Source: Postechiella sp039985655 (GTDB taxonomy: Bacteria; Bacteroidota; Bacteroidia; Flavobacteriales; Flavobacteriaceae). Taken from it: DNA of 64,000 nt. Below the pieces are notes generated by a model. It had not been told where the DNA came from. It did no database searches and was given only the letters and a program-made list of their open reading frames with translations. This document shows positions 1-9,296 of this stretch, in pieces (position 1 is the stretch's first letter; each line of letters starts with the position of its first letter). The position numbers and the translations under genes were made by a program. The stretch lies in NCBI GenBank assembly GCA_039985655.1, contig JBDWSF010000008.1:1-64000 (forward strand). The letters run 5' to 3'.

Positions 1-2149
1 TGTTTTAAGTGTCAATGCGTTAGACTTAAGTCAATTAATAGTTGGAACATACAATTTCACGTATAGCATAACAGATGCTAATACATGTACAAATAGCACA
101 ACAGTCACAATAACGATTGATGAAGCTCCAGAATCAGGAACGGCAAACACGCCAATTGAATTTTGTTTAGCAGATATAACAGCAGCACAAACCTATAATT
201 TATTTGATTTATTAACAGATGAAGATCAAACAGGCACATGGTTTGATGACGATAGCTCGCTAGCATTATCTGGAGCCGTCGTTACACTTGATGGCCTTGC
301 AGCTAATACCTATAATTTCACATATGATGTGGATGCCATTGGAACATGTGATGATGTAAATATAACAGTAAGTATAATTATTAATGATACGTCAGCACCA
401 ACAGCTTCATCACCTCAAGAATTTTGTGATATACCAACTGTTTCCGATTTAGTTGCTACAGGAACAACCATTCAATGGTATGACGCAGTAAATGGAGGTA
501 ATCTTTTAACAGATATAACAGCTTTAGTGGATGGTCAAATCTATTATGCGACTCAAACAGATGCAACAACAAGTTGTGAATCTTCAGTAAGAACAGCAGT
601 AACAGCAATAATTTACCTATCACCAAATGCAGGAGTAGCAAATACAACTGCAATTGTATCCTGTAATGACAATAATAACATTGATTTGTTTACAGGACTA
701 GACGGAACACAAGATTCTAGCGGATTATGGACAAATGATGATGGTGTAGGCAGCTTAACAGGAGCTGTTTTTAATGCTACAGGTGTTTCAGCAGGTACAT
801 ATAATTTCACATATCAAGTTACTGCCTCAGCACCTTGTGTTGACGATAACGAAACCATATCAGTTACGATTGAAGCACCATTAAGCGCGGGGTCAACTAT
901 TAACCCGACTTTAGATATGTGTAGTAATGAAGGCACAACAGATTTGTTTACTTTATTAGGAACAGCAGATTCAGGAGGTGTTTGGTCTCCAGCATTAACA
1001 AGTACAACAGGACTTTTTGATCCGTTGGTTGATGCAGACGGAACATACATTTACACACTGAATAATAGTTGCGGAACATTCACAAATCAAGTAGAAGTAA
1101 CAGTAACATTAGCGCCAAATGCTGGAGTTGATAATACGCTGATTATTTGTGCAGGAGATAGCGCAACAGATTTATTTACGCTATTAGGAACAGAAGCGCA
1201 GAGCGGAGGCGTTTGGTCTCCAGCATTAATAAGTACAACAGGTGTTTTTGATCCTTCGATTGATGTATCAGGAACTTATACATATACCGTAAGTACAGTT
1301 GCACCATGCACATCAGATTCAACTGCTGAAATCTCAGTAACTATAAATGATAGCCCTACAGTAATTGTTTTAGATTCAGATCCCGAATTTTGTTTAGTAA
1401 ACAATCCAACACTTGCAGATTTAGGATCTAGTGTAAGTCTAATAGGAACTGTTAATTGGTACGAAGATATAGCACTAACAACCCCATTATTATCTACAGA
1501 TAGTCTAGTGGATGGCGAAGATTATTACGCCACCCAAACGAACAATACAGGTTGTGAATCATCAATACCAGTTCAAATTAATGTCACCATTAATGATGTG
1601 ATAACACCAACATTTGACGATCCAACTTTAGAATATTGTATTAACGATAACCCAACAATTAGTACGTTGTCATCAAATATTATTGAATACGATAGTGATT
1701 TAGATAATTTAAGATGGTATGATACAGTTACAGGAGGTTCGGCTATTTCAGAGAGTTCACTATTAACCGATACGACTTATTATGTCGCATTGGTAGATCA
1801 AGTAACAGGGTGTGAAAGTAGTTTGCGTTTAGAAGTTATACCAGACTTAACAGCCTGTGGCAAATTAAATATCCCCGATGGGTTTTCCCCCAACGGAGAT
1901 GGAACAAACGATACATTCGATGTTGATAATCTAGCCTTCTTATATCCAAATTTTGAAATGGAGATTTATAATAGAAATGGAAATGTTGTTTATAAAGGAA
2001 ACGCAAATTCACCAAGATTTGATGGAATCTCAAATCAATCAAGGGTTGTATCAAAAGGAGACTTACCCGTTGGAGTATATTTCTATATTTTCATCTTTAA
2101 TGATGGCGAAAACAAACCAGAACAAGGACGCTTATACTTAAGCAGATAA
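1..2149 (+). CDS. Large type-B T9SS surface protein (adhesin-like), 5' end outside the window
   Basis: The reading frame is open from base 2, so this is the last ~716 codons of a larger protein; the first in-window ATG at 329 is internal. The visible part is a chain of Ig-like modules. Three modules carry a WYD/WYE...YYATQT...GCESS pattern (near residues 50, 390 and 480 counted from the codon at 329), and others repeat DLFTLLGT...GGVWSPAL...GTYTYT. The last ~90 residues begin with IPDGFSPNGDGTNDTF and end in GRLYLSR, the gliding-motility-associated CHU_C/TIGR04131 sorting domain, which directs type-B export by the type IX secretion system. The next two genes encode a PorP/SprF-like and an OmpA-like protein, the usual partners of such SprB-type adhesins. 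Rich in Thr, Ser, Asn and Asp, with few basic residues. What it binds cannot be told. The sorting domain call is firm; the adhesin role is inference from layout. Confidence 0.88.
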   Translation, partial: VLSVNALDLSQLIVGTYNFTYSITDANTCTNSTTVTITIDEAPESGTANTPIEFCLADITAAQTYNLFDLLTDEDQTGTWFDDDSSLALSGAVVTLDGLAANTYNFTYDVDAIGTCDDVNITVSIIINDTSAPTASSPQEFCDIPTVSDLVATGTTIQWYDAVNGGNLLTDITALVDGQIYYATQTDATTSCESSVRTAVTAIIYLSPNAGVANTTAIVSCNDNNNIDLFTGLDGTQDSSGLWTNDDGVGSLTGAVFNATGVSAGTYNFTYQVTASAPCVDDNETISVTIEAPLSAGSTINPTLDMCSNEGTTDLFTLLGTADSGGVWSPALTSTTGLFDPLVDADGTYIYTLNNSCGTFTNQVEVTVTLAPNAGVDNTLIICAGDSATDLFTLLGTEAQSGGVWSPALISTTGVFDPSIDVSGTYTYTVSTVAPCTSDSTAEISVTINDSPTVIVLDSDPEFCLVNNPTLADLGSSVSLIGTVNWYEDIALTTPLLSTDSLVDGEDYYATQTNNTGCESSIPVQINVTINDVITPTFDDPTLEYCINDNPTISTLSSNIIEYDSDLDNLRWYDTVTGGSAISESSLLTDTTYYVALVDQVTGCESSLRLEVIPDLTACGKLNIPDGFSPNGDGTNDTFDVDNLAFLYPNFEMEIYNRNGNVVYKGNANSPRFDGISNQSRVVSKGDLPVGVYFYIFIFNDGENKPEQGRLYLSR

Positions 2150-2176
2150 TTTATAGATAAAGCAAAATTTAAGAAA

Positions 2177-3133
2177 ATGAAACATTTAAATAGATATCAT
2201 AAAATAGCTGCTTTGTTAAGTTTGACGTTCCTGTCATTACAGAGTTTTGCTCAACAAGACTCCCAATTCACTCAATATATGTATAATATGAGTGTTATAA
2301 ACCCCGCTTACGCTACTGCTGAACAAGGGATATTAAACTTAGGAGGATTATACAGAACACAATGGGTAGGCATAGAAGGCGCGCCAAAAACAGGAACCTT
2401 TTTTGCGCACACACCAATTAACGATAAAATTGAGATGGGCATCTCATTTGTCAATGACAATATTGGAGATGTCGTAAACGAAAATAACATATTTGCAGAT
2501 TTCGCTTATGTATTACCCGTAGGTATAGAAAGTAAAATATCTTTTGGTGTAAAAGCAGGCGTAACGCTTTTTGACACGAACTTTGATGGATTTCAATTAC
2601 AATCAGGAGGCGCAGGCACAGATGCTGCTTTTGATGAAAACATTAGTAGAGCGTTTCCTAATTTAGGTATTGGTGCTTTCTTTTTTACCAATACGTATTA
2701 TTTAGGATTATCGGCACCAAACATGCTATCAACAAAACATCTTGAAAATGAAAATGGCATCAATATTACAGGTGTTCAAAATGTGCATTATTTCCTTACA
2801 GGGGGTTATGTCTTTGATCTCAATAAAGATTTAAAGTTAAAACCAGCTTTTATGGCTAGAGGTGTAAAAGGTGCACCGTTGGCATTAGATATTACAGCAA
2901 ATGTGTTGATAAATGAAAAATTAGAAGCAGGTTTAGGGTATCGTTTAGGTGATGCTATGACTGCTTTAGTAAATTTTAGAATTACACCAGAGCTAAGAGT
3001 CGGTTATGCCTATGATTATACAACAACTAACCTAGGCGATTTTAATTCAGGGTCGCACGAAATATTCATTTTGTTTGATGTCGATTTATTTGGATTTAAA
3101 AGCGGATACGACCGTTCACCAAGATTCTTTTAA
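2177..3133 (+). CDS. PorP/SprF family T9SS-associated outer membrane protein
   Basis: 318 residues with a signal peptide ending at SLQSFAQQ. It then shows the family opening DSQFTQYMYNMSVINPAYA and a run of beta-strand-rich segments ending ...FDVDLFGFKSGYDRSPRFF, compatible with an outer membrane beta-barrel. PorP/SprF proteins (TIGR03519) sit next to type-B CTD substrates in Bacteroidota; in Flavobacterium johnsoniae SprF is needed for SprB to reach the surface. Here it starts 27 bases after the stop of the adhesin and is followed 21 bases later by the OmpA/PD40 gene, so the three are almost certainly one operon. Inferred job: presenting or anchoring the upstream adhesin. Family call is strong, specific partner is inferred. 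Confidence 0.88.
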   Translation: MKHLNRYHKIAALLSLTFLSLQSFAQQDSQFTQYMYNMSVINPAYATAEQGILNLGGLYRTQWVGIEGAPKTGTFFAHTPINDKIEMGISFVNDNIGDVVNENNIFADFAYVLPVGIESKISFGVKAGVTLFDTNFDGFQLQSGGAGTDAAFDENISRAFPNLGIGAFFFTNTYYLGLSAPNMLSTKHLENENGINITGVQNVHYFLTGGYVFDLNKDLKLKPAFMARGVKGAPLALDITANVLINEKLEAGLGYRLGDAMTALVNFRITPELRVGYAYDYTTTNLGDFNSGSHEIFILFDVDLFGFKSGYDRSPRFF

Positions 3134-3154
3134 CCCTATTAATAATTGGAAAAC

Positions 3155-5041
3155 ATGAAAAAATACACATACATACTTGCAGGCCTTTTATTAGTTAGTG
3201 GAACGGCATTTGCACAAAATAAAAATTTAAAACGCGTTAATAAGCTTTTTGAAATGCGAGCCTATAAAGATGCCGCTGAAATTTATGAAACTAAAGAACG
3301 CAATCAAGAAGTGCTTCAAAATTTAGCAGATAGTTATTATTACAATACCAGTCTACAAAAGGCCATTAAAACCTATAGAGAATTATTTGTTGAGTATGGC
3401 GATTCTATTGATATTTCATATCATTTTAGATTTGCACAAGCTTTAAAAGGCGTGAAAGAATACAAAGAAGCCGATAAACATTTAAAAAGGTATTATAATA
3501 AACCTGTTAATACACCAGATTTTATAGAGCAGAACGAAAAAACCACACCGCATACATTTAAATTAAAACAAATAGAAAATAAAAATTCTAGTAGCGATTT
3601 TGGTTTATCTTTTTATGGAGAAGATAAAGTGGCGTTTGCCTCAGCAAGAAATTCTGAAAATCCAGCTTATGCATGGAATAATCTTCCGTATTTAGATTTG
3701 TATAGCGCGACGTTAACAAGTCAAAATGTTTTAGAAGATATTCAGCCTTTTTCAGAAACGATTAATACCAGTTCTCACGAAAGCAACGCGGTGTTTACCA
3801 AAGATGGCAAAACCATGTATTTTAATAGAACAAATCCAACACGTAAAAAAACAGACGAAGAACGTATAGCCCATGTCAAAATTTATAAAGCGGAATTAAT
3901 AGATGGCGCATGGACTAATGTAATAGCTTTGCCATTTACTTCAAACGGATATAGTACAGAACACCCAGCTTTAAGTAAAGACGGAAAAACACTTTACTTT
4001 GCTAGTGATATGCCAGGAACTCTTGGAAGTTTTGATATTTATAGAGTTTCAATTAATGATGATGGCACATATAGCGAACCAGAAAACTTAGGCGAAACAA
4101 TTAACACCAAGCACAGAGAACAATTCCCATTTATTAGTGAATTTAACGTCTTATACTTCTCTTCAATTGGGCATCTTGGTTATGGCGGATTAGATGTGTT
4201 TAGAACAAATATGGTGAATGATACATTTGATAAACCCGTAAATTTAGGAGGCTCTATAAATAGTAATCTAGATGATTTCGCTTATGTGGTGAGAGAAAAG
4301 AATAATAAAGGCTATGTGTCTTCAAACAGAACAGGCTACGATAGATTATTTGGTTTTGGAAGAGAAGAAAACCCTTTAACAAAATATCAAGTAGAAGGTA
4401 TAGTGCAAGATTTAAACAGTAAAGAAATATTAGCAGGATCGTTAGTGACGTTATTTGATGAATCTGATACCGTAATACAAGATACTATTGTTGGCGATGA
4501 TGCCTATTATATTTTCAAAATAGAACCAAATAAAAAGTATAAAGTAAGAGGAACTAGAAAAGCATATATTCCACAAGATGTTGAGTTTTCAACCGATAGT
4601 AAAGGGAAAGTGCAACATGATATTTACTTGTCTTTAGAATCGTTTGCTGATGCAGAAGAACGTGTGAAAGAAAATGAAAAAGGCGATGTACAAGTGCAAT
4701 TAGATAAGATTTATTTTGATTTTGACGAAGCTATTATTCGTGAAGATGCCGCAACGACTTTAAACGTATTAGTCGATTTAATGAAAAAATATCCATCTAT
4801 GGAAGTTGAAGTCTCTGCACATACAGATGCTCGAGGTCCAGATGAGTACAATTTAAACTTATCAAAAAAACGTGCCGCTTCAACACTTGAGTATTTAGTA
4901 AGTCAAGGTATTGAGAGAAACCGATTAAAAAGTATTGGTTATGGCGAAATGCAACCTCTTAACGCATGTATTAAAGAAGGTATTTGTGATGATAGAGCAT
5001 ATGACGTTAATAGACGTTGTGAGTTTACAATCTTGAAATAA
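3155..5041 (+). CDS. TPR/PD40/OmpA-domain outer membrane-peptidoglycan linker (PorE/SprE-neighbour type)
   Basis: A TTG at 3146 would add three residues, but ATG at 3155 begins a clean signal peptide (MKKYTYILAGLLLVSGTAFAQ), so 628 residues are preferred. Order of parts: TPR-like helices (about 25-130), WD40-like PD40 propeller repeats (HPALSKDGKTLYFASDMPG, and DVFR/DIYR repeats, about 150-400), a carboxypeptidase-regulatory-like domain (about 415-490), and an OmpA C-terminal domain (from IYFDFDEAIIR, with the peptidoglycan-binding core AHTDARGPDEYNLNLSKKRA). The same domain string occurs in PorE and in OmpA partners of T9SS adhesins. It is third in the adhesin operon and is followed by a terminator hairpin. 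Inferred role: tying the PorP/SprF-adhesin complex to the cell wall. Confidence 0.87.
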   Translation: MKKYTYILAGLLLVSGTAFAQNKNLKRVNKLFEMRAYKDAAEIYETKERNQEVLQNLADSYYYNTSLQKAIKTYRELFVEYGDSIDISYHFRFAQALKGVKEYKEADKHLKRYYNKPVNTPDFIEQNEKTTPHTFKLKQIENKNSSSDFGLSFYGEDKVAFASARNSENPAYAWNNLPYLDLYSATLTSQNVLEDIQPFSETINTSSHESNAVFTKDGKTMYFNRTNPTRKKTDEERIAHVKIYKAELIDGAWTNVIALPFTSNGYSTEHPALSKDGKTLYFASDMPGTLGSFDIYRVSINDDGTYSEPENLGETINTKHREQFPFISEFNVLYFSSIGHLGYGGLDVFRTNMVNDTFDKPVNLGGSINSNLDDFAYVVREKNNKGYVSSNRTGYDRLFGFGREENPLTKYQVEGIVQDLNSKEILAGSLVTLFDESDTVIQDTIVGDDAYYIFKIEPNKKYKVRGTRKAYIPQDVEFSTDSKGKVQHDIYLSLESFADAEERVKENEKGDVQVQLDKIYFDFDEAIIREDAATTLNVLVDLMKKYPSMEVEVSAHTDARGPDEYNLNLSKKRAASTLEYLVSQGIERNRLKSIGYGEMQPLNACIKEGICDDRAYDVNRRCEFTILK

Positions 5042-5056
5042 CCAACCAAATATTTG

Positions 5057-5090
5057 AAAAGCCTTTTCGAATTAGAAAGGTTTTTCTGTT
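5057..5090 (+). terminator. Intrinsic terminator of the adhesin-porP-ompA operon
   Basis: A 10-bp stem (5057-5066 pairs with 5076-5085, one G-U pair) with a 9-base loop runs into a T-rich stretch, 16 bases after the OmpA-protein stop. Confidence 0.75.
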
Positions 5091-5191
5091 TTATCATTTC
5101 GTACATCAATAAAAAGTCAAATCTTTTAAATACCAGATATAAAATCTGTCTAGTTCCTTAAAAAATATTTTTAATTTAACCTTAACCAAAC

Positions 5192-6706
5192 ATGAACAAA
5201 ATTACTTTTTTATTTTCTATTCTTTTTTGCAACTTATTTTTTGCCCAAACATTCGATTGGGAAACTGCAGTCGATAATGGTGCTACAGTATCTCAAACGG
5301 TGAGTTCTATTAAAGCAACTGTATCTACATCAAACAATGATGTTAAATTTGTTGATGCAGGTGGTCTTGGTGGTACTACTGGAAATGTTGTTTTTGGTGA
5401 ATCTACAAATGCAAGCACGTTTGCTATAATAATGTTTGACGTTGCAGTAGATGTTGCAACAATTGAAGCTTTTGATGCGGCCTTATCAGGAGGGGACACT
5501 TGGACATTTACCCCAGATGTTAGTAGTGGTCATTCAGCATTACTTGCGGCAATAACTGGGACGGTGACTACCGTAAGTTTAAATTGGACTGGAGTTACTT
5601 CAATAACAGTTACCTCAGCTGCTCCAGGAGGATTAGATACTTTTGGTTTTGATGATATCGTATTAGGTTCGGCTACTATTGCTCCTAACGTCGTTAATTC
5701 TCCCGCAACACCCATAGCAACAACATCAGCAACATTATTTGGTAATGTAACGTCTAATGGGGGAACTGTAATAACAGAAAGAGGTTTCGTGTATTCGCTA
5801 ACTTCTGTAGATGCAACGCCTACAGTAGGAGAATCTAGTGGGGCAAATGTAACAAAGGTGGTAGTCTCAGGAACTACAGGTGCATTTAACCAAGTTATAT
5901 CAAGTTTAATTGGTTCTTCAGAATATAGTTTTGCCGCTTATGCTATTAATAGTATAGGGACTTCAGAAAGTAGTGTAGAAACATTTACAACACTTGATGT
6001 ATCAAGTGCTACAAATTGTATGGTTACAAATCCGTATGATATAACAAATACCGATGTTGCAGATGCTCATTTAGGACAGTCTTTTATTGCATGCGAAACA
6101 GGTGTTCTTCAATCTATTGCTTTGCTTGTAACTTTTAATAGCGGTAGCACAGGAGAAACAATTAATGTTTATTCCGGAGCTATTGTAGATTCCGGTAATT
6201 TACTTGGTAGTGTTACTGGGCAAACATTTACAGAAAATGGAGGTGTTGCTTCTAATGTAGATGTAACTGATTTTTCAAGTGAAGGAATTAATCTCGTAGC
6301 GGGTCAAGTATATACTTTTGATATACCGACTACGGTGAACTTAGTTTACACAAATGATAATGGGTATACTAATGGCGATTTATATTTTAACGGTTCTGCA
6401 AATGGAGGTAATTTTGATTTAATTTTTGATGTCGTAATTGAAGCTAGTAGTTTGAGCCTTGAAAACAAATTGTTAGAAGATTCAATTAGTATTTATCCAA
6501 ACCCAGTTTTAGATGAATTGCATGTAGAGGTGGAAAATAGTTTTCAAATTGAGAGTTTAGAATTATACGATATTTCTGGAAAATTATTAAAGACTTTTAA
6601 TGCTGTAAACAATCATAATGATATTTCAAATGTGAAAAGTGGTTTATACATTGTCAAAATAATTACAAACGAAGGTCCTTTAACAAAACTTATAGTTAAG
6701 AAATAA
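5192..6706 (+). CDS. Secreted protein with type-A T9SS sorting domain
   Basis: 504 residues. A signal peptide (ends ...LFFAQTF) is followed by an N-terminal beta-rich domain to about residue 155. Next comes a fibronectin-III-like module whose pattern SATLFGNVTSNGGT...ERGFVYS is common in Bacteroidota surface proteins (about 170-270), then a second beta-sandwich (about 275-420). The last ~75 residues (SIYPNPVLDELHVEV...ISGKLLKTF...GLYIVKI...LIVKK) are the Por secretion system type-A sorting domain (TIGR04183), which is cleaved as the protein leaves through SprA. It stands alone, with a terminator on each side. No catalytic motif was recognised, so the function is unknown; an extracellular binding or structural role is a guess. 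Confidence 0.85.
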   Translation: MNKITFLFSILFCNLFFAQTFDWETAVDNGATVSQTVSSIKATVSTSNNDVKFVDAGGLGGTTGNVVFGESTNASTFAIIMFDVAVDVATIEAFDAALSGGDTWTFTPDVSSGHSALLAAITGTVTTVSLNWTGVTSITVTSAAPGGLDTFGFDDIVLGSATIAPNVVNSPATPIATTSATLFGNVTSNGGTVITERGFVYSLTSVDATPTVGESSGANVTKVVVSGTTGAFNQVISSLIGSSEYSFAAYAINSIGTSESSVETFTTLDVSSATNCMVTNPYDITNTDVADAHLGQSFIACETGVLQSIALLVTFNSGSTGETINVYSGAIVDSGNLLGSVTGQTFTENGGVASNVDVTDFSSEGINLVAGQVYTFDIPTTVNLVYTNDNGYTNGDLYFNGSANGGNFDLIFDVVIEASSLSLENKLLEDSISIYPNPVLDELHVEVENSFQIESLELYDISGKLLKTFNAVNNHNDISNVKSGLYIVKIITNEGPLTKLIVKK

Positions 6707-6730
6707 CAATTTTAATATTATAAAATCTAT

Positions 6731-6761
6731 AAAGCCTTTCTAAGTTCAGAAAGGCTTTTTG
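6731..6761 (+). terminator. Intrinsic terminator after the type-A T9SS protein
   Basis: Perfect 11-bp stem (6731-6741 with 6748-6758), 6-base loop, then a T run. It lies 25 bases downstream of the stop at 6706. Confidence 0.85.
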
Positions 6762-6763
6762 TT

Positions 6764-6771
6764 TATATTTG
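6764..6771 (+). promoter_or_regulatory. Putative -7 box (TATATTTG) for ruvB
   Basis: Matches the Bacteroidota sigma-A -7 consensus TAnnTTTG directly after the terminator, ahead of ruvB. No good -33 TTG is present, so this could be chance in AT-rich DNA. Confidence 0.35.
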
Positions 6772-6789
6772 TTTTAACATTGATTTGTC

Positions 6790-6875
6790 ATTCCAAAGTT
6801 TATGCTGAGCGCAGTCGAAGTAAAGGCCGGAATCCATGTAAGAATTAATTAAAAAGATTCCCGTTTTCATGGGAA
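6790..6875. repeat. Degenerate dispersed repeat in the ruvB leader
   Basis: Contains TGAGCGCAGTCGAAG (6806-6820), flanked by TCATTCC (from 6788) and GGAATCC (from 6829), then ATTCCCGTTTTCATGGGAAAT (6858-6878), which can form a hairpin. Related fragments recur at 30486-30513, 38681-38800, 51345-51400 and 61601-61627. Confidence 0.55.
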
Positions 6876-6880
6876 ATGCT

Positions 6881-7903
6881 ATGAACGAAAACCTAGATCC
6901 AACAGACGATAATTTTTCACCCGAAGAATTAGATGTCGAAAAACAATTAAGACCCTTATCATTTGATGATTTTACAGGGCAGGATCAAGTATTAGAAAAT
7001 CTACAGATTTTTGTACAAGCAGCAAATCAACGTGGAGAAGCTTTAGATCACACGTTATTTCATGGACCTCCGGGTTTAGGAAAAACCACCTTAGCAAATA
7101 TTTTAGCGAATGAGCTGAGTGTTGGTATAAAAATCACTTCAGGACCTGTTTTAGATAAACCTGGAGATTTAGCAGGATTACTGACCAATTTAGATGAGCG
7201 AGATGTTTTGTTTATAGATGAAATACATCGTTTAAGCCCTATAGTTGAAGAGTATTTATATTCCGCTATGGAAGATTATAAGATTGATATTATGATTGAA
7301 TCGGGACCCAATGCACGTTCAGTTCAAATCAATCTGAATCCGTTTACCTTAGTTGGAGCAACAACACGTTCAGGATTATTAACGGCGCCAATGCGTGCAC
7401 GTTTTGGTATTCAAAGTAGATTACAGTATTATAAAACAGATTTATTAACGACCATTGTACAACGAAGTGCCGAAATTTTGGATGTTCCCATTTCAATGGA
7501 AGCAGCTATAGAAATTGCAGGACGAAGTCGTGGTACACCAAGAATCGCAAATGCATTGTTACGTCGTGTTCGAGATTTTGCGCAAATAAAAGGGAATGGT
7601 AGTATCGATATTAAAATAGCAAAATATGCTTTAGAAGCATTACATGTAGACGCATATGGTTTGGATGAAATGGATAATAAAATCCTTTCAACTATCATTG
7701 ATAAATTTAAAGGAGGACCAGTAGGTGTTTCTACTATTGCAACAGCAGTGAGTGAAAGCTCTGAAACTATCGAGGAAGTTTACGAGCCCTTTTTAATACA
7801 ACAAGGATTCATTATGCGTACACCCCGTGGACGAGAAGTAACAGAACAGGCTTATAAACATTTAGGGAAAGTTAAAGGCCCAACACAAGGCGGTTTATTT
7901 TAA
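6881..7903 (+). CDS. ruvB: Holliday junction branch migration ATPase RuvB
   Basis: RuvB is the hexameric AAA+ motor that drives branch migration with RuvA and resolution with RuvC. The sequence shows the family core LRPLSFDDFTGQDQVLENL, Walker A GPPGLGKTT, Walker B VLFIDEIHRL, sensor GATTRSGLL and the C-terminal winged helix (KGGPVGVSTIATAV...QGFIMRTPRGREVT). An ATG at 6869 would add MGNA, but that stretch lies in a repeat hairpin; ATG at 6881 gives MNENLDPTDDNF and a normal 340 residues. ruvA is not adjacent (12627), as is usual in this group. The next gene is a cytochrome P450 48 bases downstream. Confidence 0.97.
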   Translation: MNENLDPTDDNFSPEELDVEKQLRPLSFDDFTGQDQVLENLQIFVQAANQRGEALDHTLFHGPPGLGKTTLANILANELSVGIKITSGPVLDKPGDLAGLLTNLDERDVLFIDEIHRLSPIVEEYLYSAMEDYKIDIMIESGPNARSVQINLNPFTLVGATTRSGLLTAPMRARFGIQSRLQYYKTDLLTTIVQRSAEILDVPISMEAAIEIAGRSRGTPRIANALLRRVRDFAQIKGNGSIDIKIAKYALEALHVDAYGLDEMDNKILSTIIDKFKGGPVGVSTIATAVSESSETIEEVYEPFLIQQGFIMRTPRGREVTEQAYKHLGKVKGPTQGGLF

Positions 7904-7951
7904 TCTTTTGGTTGTTGAAATTACAGCGAAGGATCTCTTTTATATCTATAA

Positions 7952-9277
7952 ATGAAGAAAAAAATACCAGAAGTTTCTTTAATTAAGTTTATAAGACACT
8001 CGCTAGAGATTCTTAAAAATCCGTTACCATTTCATAATAGAAATTTCACTCAAAAAGGGGATATTTTCAAACTCAATGTTGGATTTAAAACCAAAATATT
8101 TTTTTGCCGTGATGCTAAATTAACGCAATACGTACTTCAAAAAAATCAAAAGAACTACGTAAAATCAAAAATTCAAACAGAAGATTTGGTTAAGTATGTA
8201 GGCGAAGGTTTGTTAACTTCCGAAGGTGAAAAATGGAAAAAACAGCGTAGAATGCTACAACCTGCTTTTCATAAAAAGAAGCTTCAAAATTTACTTGGTA
8301 ATATGCAGGGAACGATTACTGCAGAATTTAAAAAAATAACTCCAGAGCAAAGCATAGATGTTTTTCCGTTACTTAATGATTTAGCTTTTCAAACAGTCGT
8401 TAAATCATTATTTACCAAAGCAGCTAAAGGTAAAGATATGGAACGGCTTCAGTTTATAACCGAAGCAAATCAACGTATGTTAGTTAGGGAATTAAGACAG
8501 CCTTATTTAGGTTGGTGGTTTAAATCTAGTGGTATATTAAACAAACATTTAAAGTTAAAAGAAGAAGCAAGAGGGATTTTAAAACAAATTGTAAACGATA
8601 GAAAATCATCAGGAAAAGGTTACGATGATTTGTTGGATATGCTTTTAGAAACTCGATATGATGATGGTAAAGGCATGGATGAGGAGCAGCTTATAGATGA
8701 AATATTAATCATCTTTACAGCAGGACATGAGACAACAGCGAATGCATTAACGTTTACATTTCAATTATTAGCAAAGCATCCAGAATGGCAAGATAAAATT
8801 CACGAAGAATGGATGAGTTTGGGAGGTAATGATACTGATTTAATGACTCGAGTTTCAAGCTCTGTAGTTTGTCAGCAAGTACTTGAAGAATCTATGCGAT
8901 TGTATCCGCCGGCTTATTTTATAGACCGTGTAAATGTTGAAAAAGATAGATTTAATGATATGGAATTTGAACCAGGATGTAATCTTTTGTTTTCGATTTA
9001 CGAAATCCATAGGCATCCAGAATTATGGGAACAACCAGAGGTTTTTAAACCAGAACGCTTTAACGATAGTGCTAGACCATTTTCGTCGCAATATTTTCCA
9101 TTTGGAGCTGGACCAAGAAAATGTATTGGTAATAATTTTGCGATGTTCGAAATGATAATTGCAGTTACCGAATTAATAAAAAACTATAAATTATATCCAG
9201 AATTTGAAGCTATTGAGATTACACCATTAATTACATTAAAACCTAAAAACGCTTTCATTAAATTTGAGAAACGATAG
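7952..9277 (+). CDS. Cytochrome P450
   Basis: 441 residues, soluble (no N-terminal membrane anchor). Haem-thiolate loop FPFGAGPRKCIGNNF with ligand Cys391; oxygen-activating I-helix IFTAGHETTANALTF (about 255-270); K-helix ExxR in EESMRLYPP; and the PERF-type motif KPERFNDS. It most resembles the CYP4/CYP102-like fatty-acid hydroxylase clade by pattern, but the substrate cannot be assigned. It lies between ruvB and queG on the same strand with short gaps (48 and 19 bases), so it could be co-transcribed. No ferredoxin or reductase gene is adjacent, so the redox partner must be encoded elsewhere. Confidence 0.95.
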   Translation: MKKKIPEVSLIKFIRHSLEILKNPLPFHNRNFTQKGDIFKLNVGFKTKIFFCRDAKLTQYVLQKNQKNYVKSKIQTEDLVKYVGEGLLTSEGEKWKKQRRMLQPAFHKKKLQNLLGNMQGTITAEFKKITPEQSIDVFPLLNDLAFQTVVKSLFTKAAKGKDMERLQFITEANQRMLVRELRQPYLGWWFKSSGILNKHLKLKEEARGILKQIVNDRKSSGKGYDDLLDMLLETRYDDGKGMDEEQLIDEILIIFTAGHETTANALTFTFQLLAKHPEWQDKIHEEWMSLGGNDTDLMTRVSSSVVCQQVLEESMRLYPPAYFIDRVNVEKDRFNDMEFEPGCNLLFSIYEIHRHPELWEQPEVFKPERFNDSARPFSSQYFPFGAGPRKCIGNNFAMFEMIIAVTELIKNYKLYPEFEAIEITPLITLKPKNAFIKFEKR

Positions 9278-9296
9278 TAATGTTTAGATGTTATAA

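Noticed and set aside
930..1260. Repeats in the adhesin read as a CRISPR or tandem satellite
   Set aside because: The period is 231 bases, the frame is kept and the copies encode Ig-like modules; there are no short repeats with unique spacers.
329..2149. Treating ATG 329 as the start of the adhesin
   Set aside because: The frame is open to base 2 and upstream codons continue the same Ig-like repeat pattern, so the true start is outside the window.
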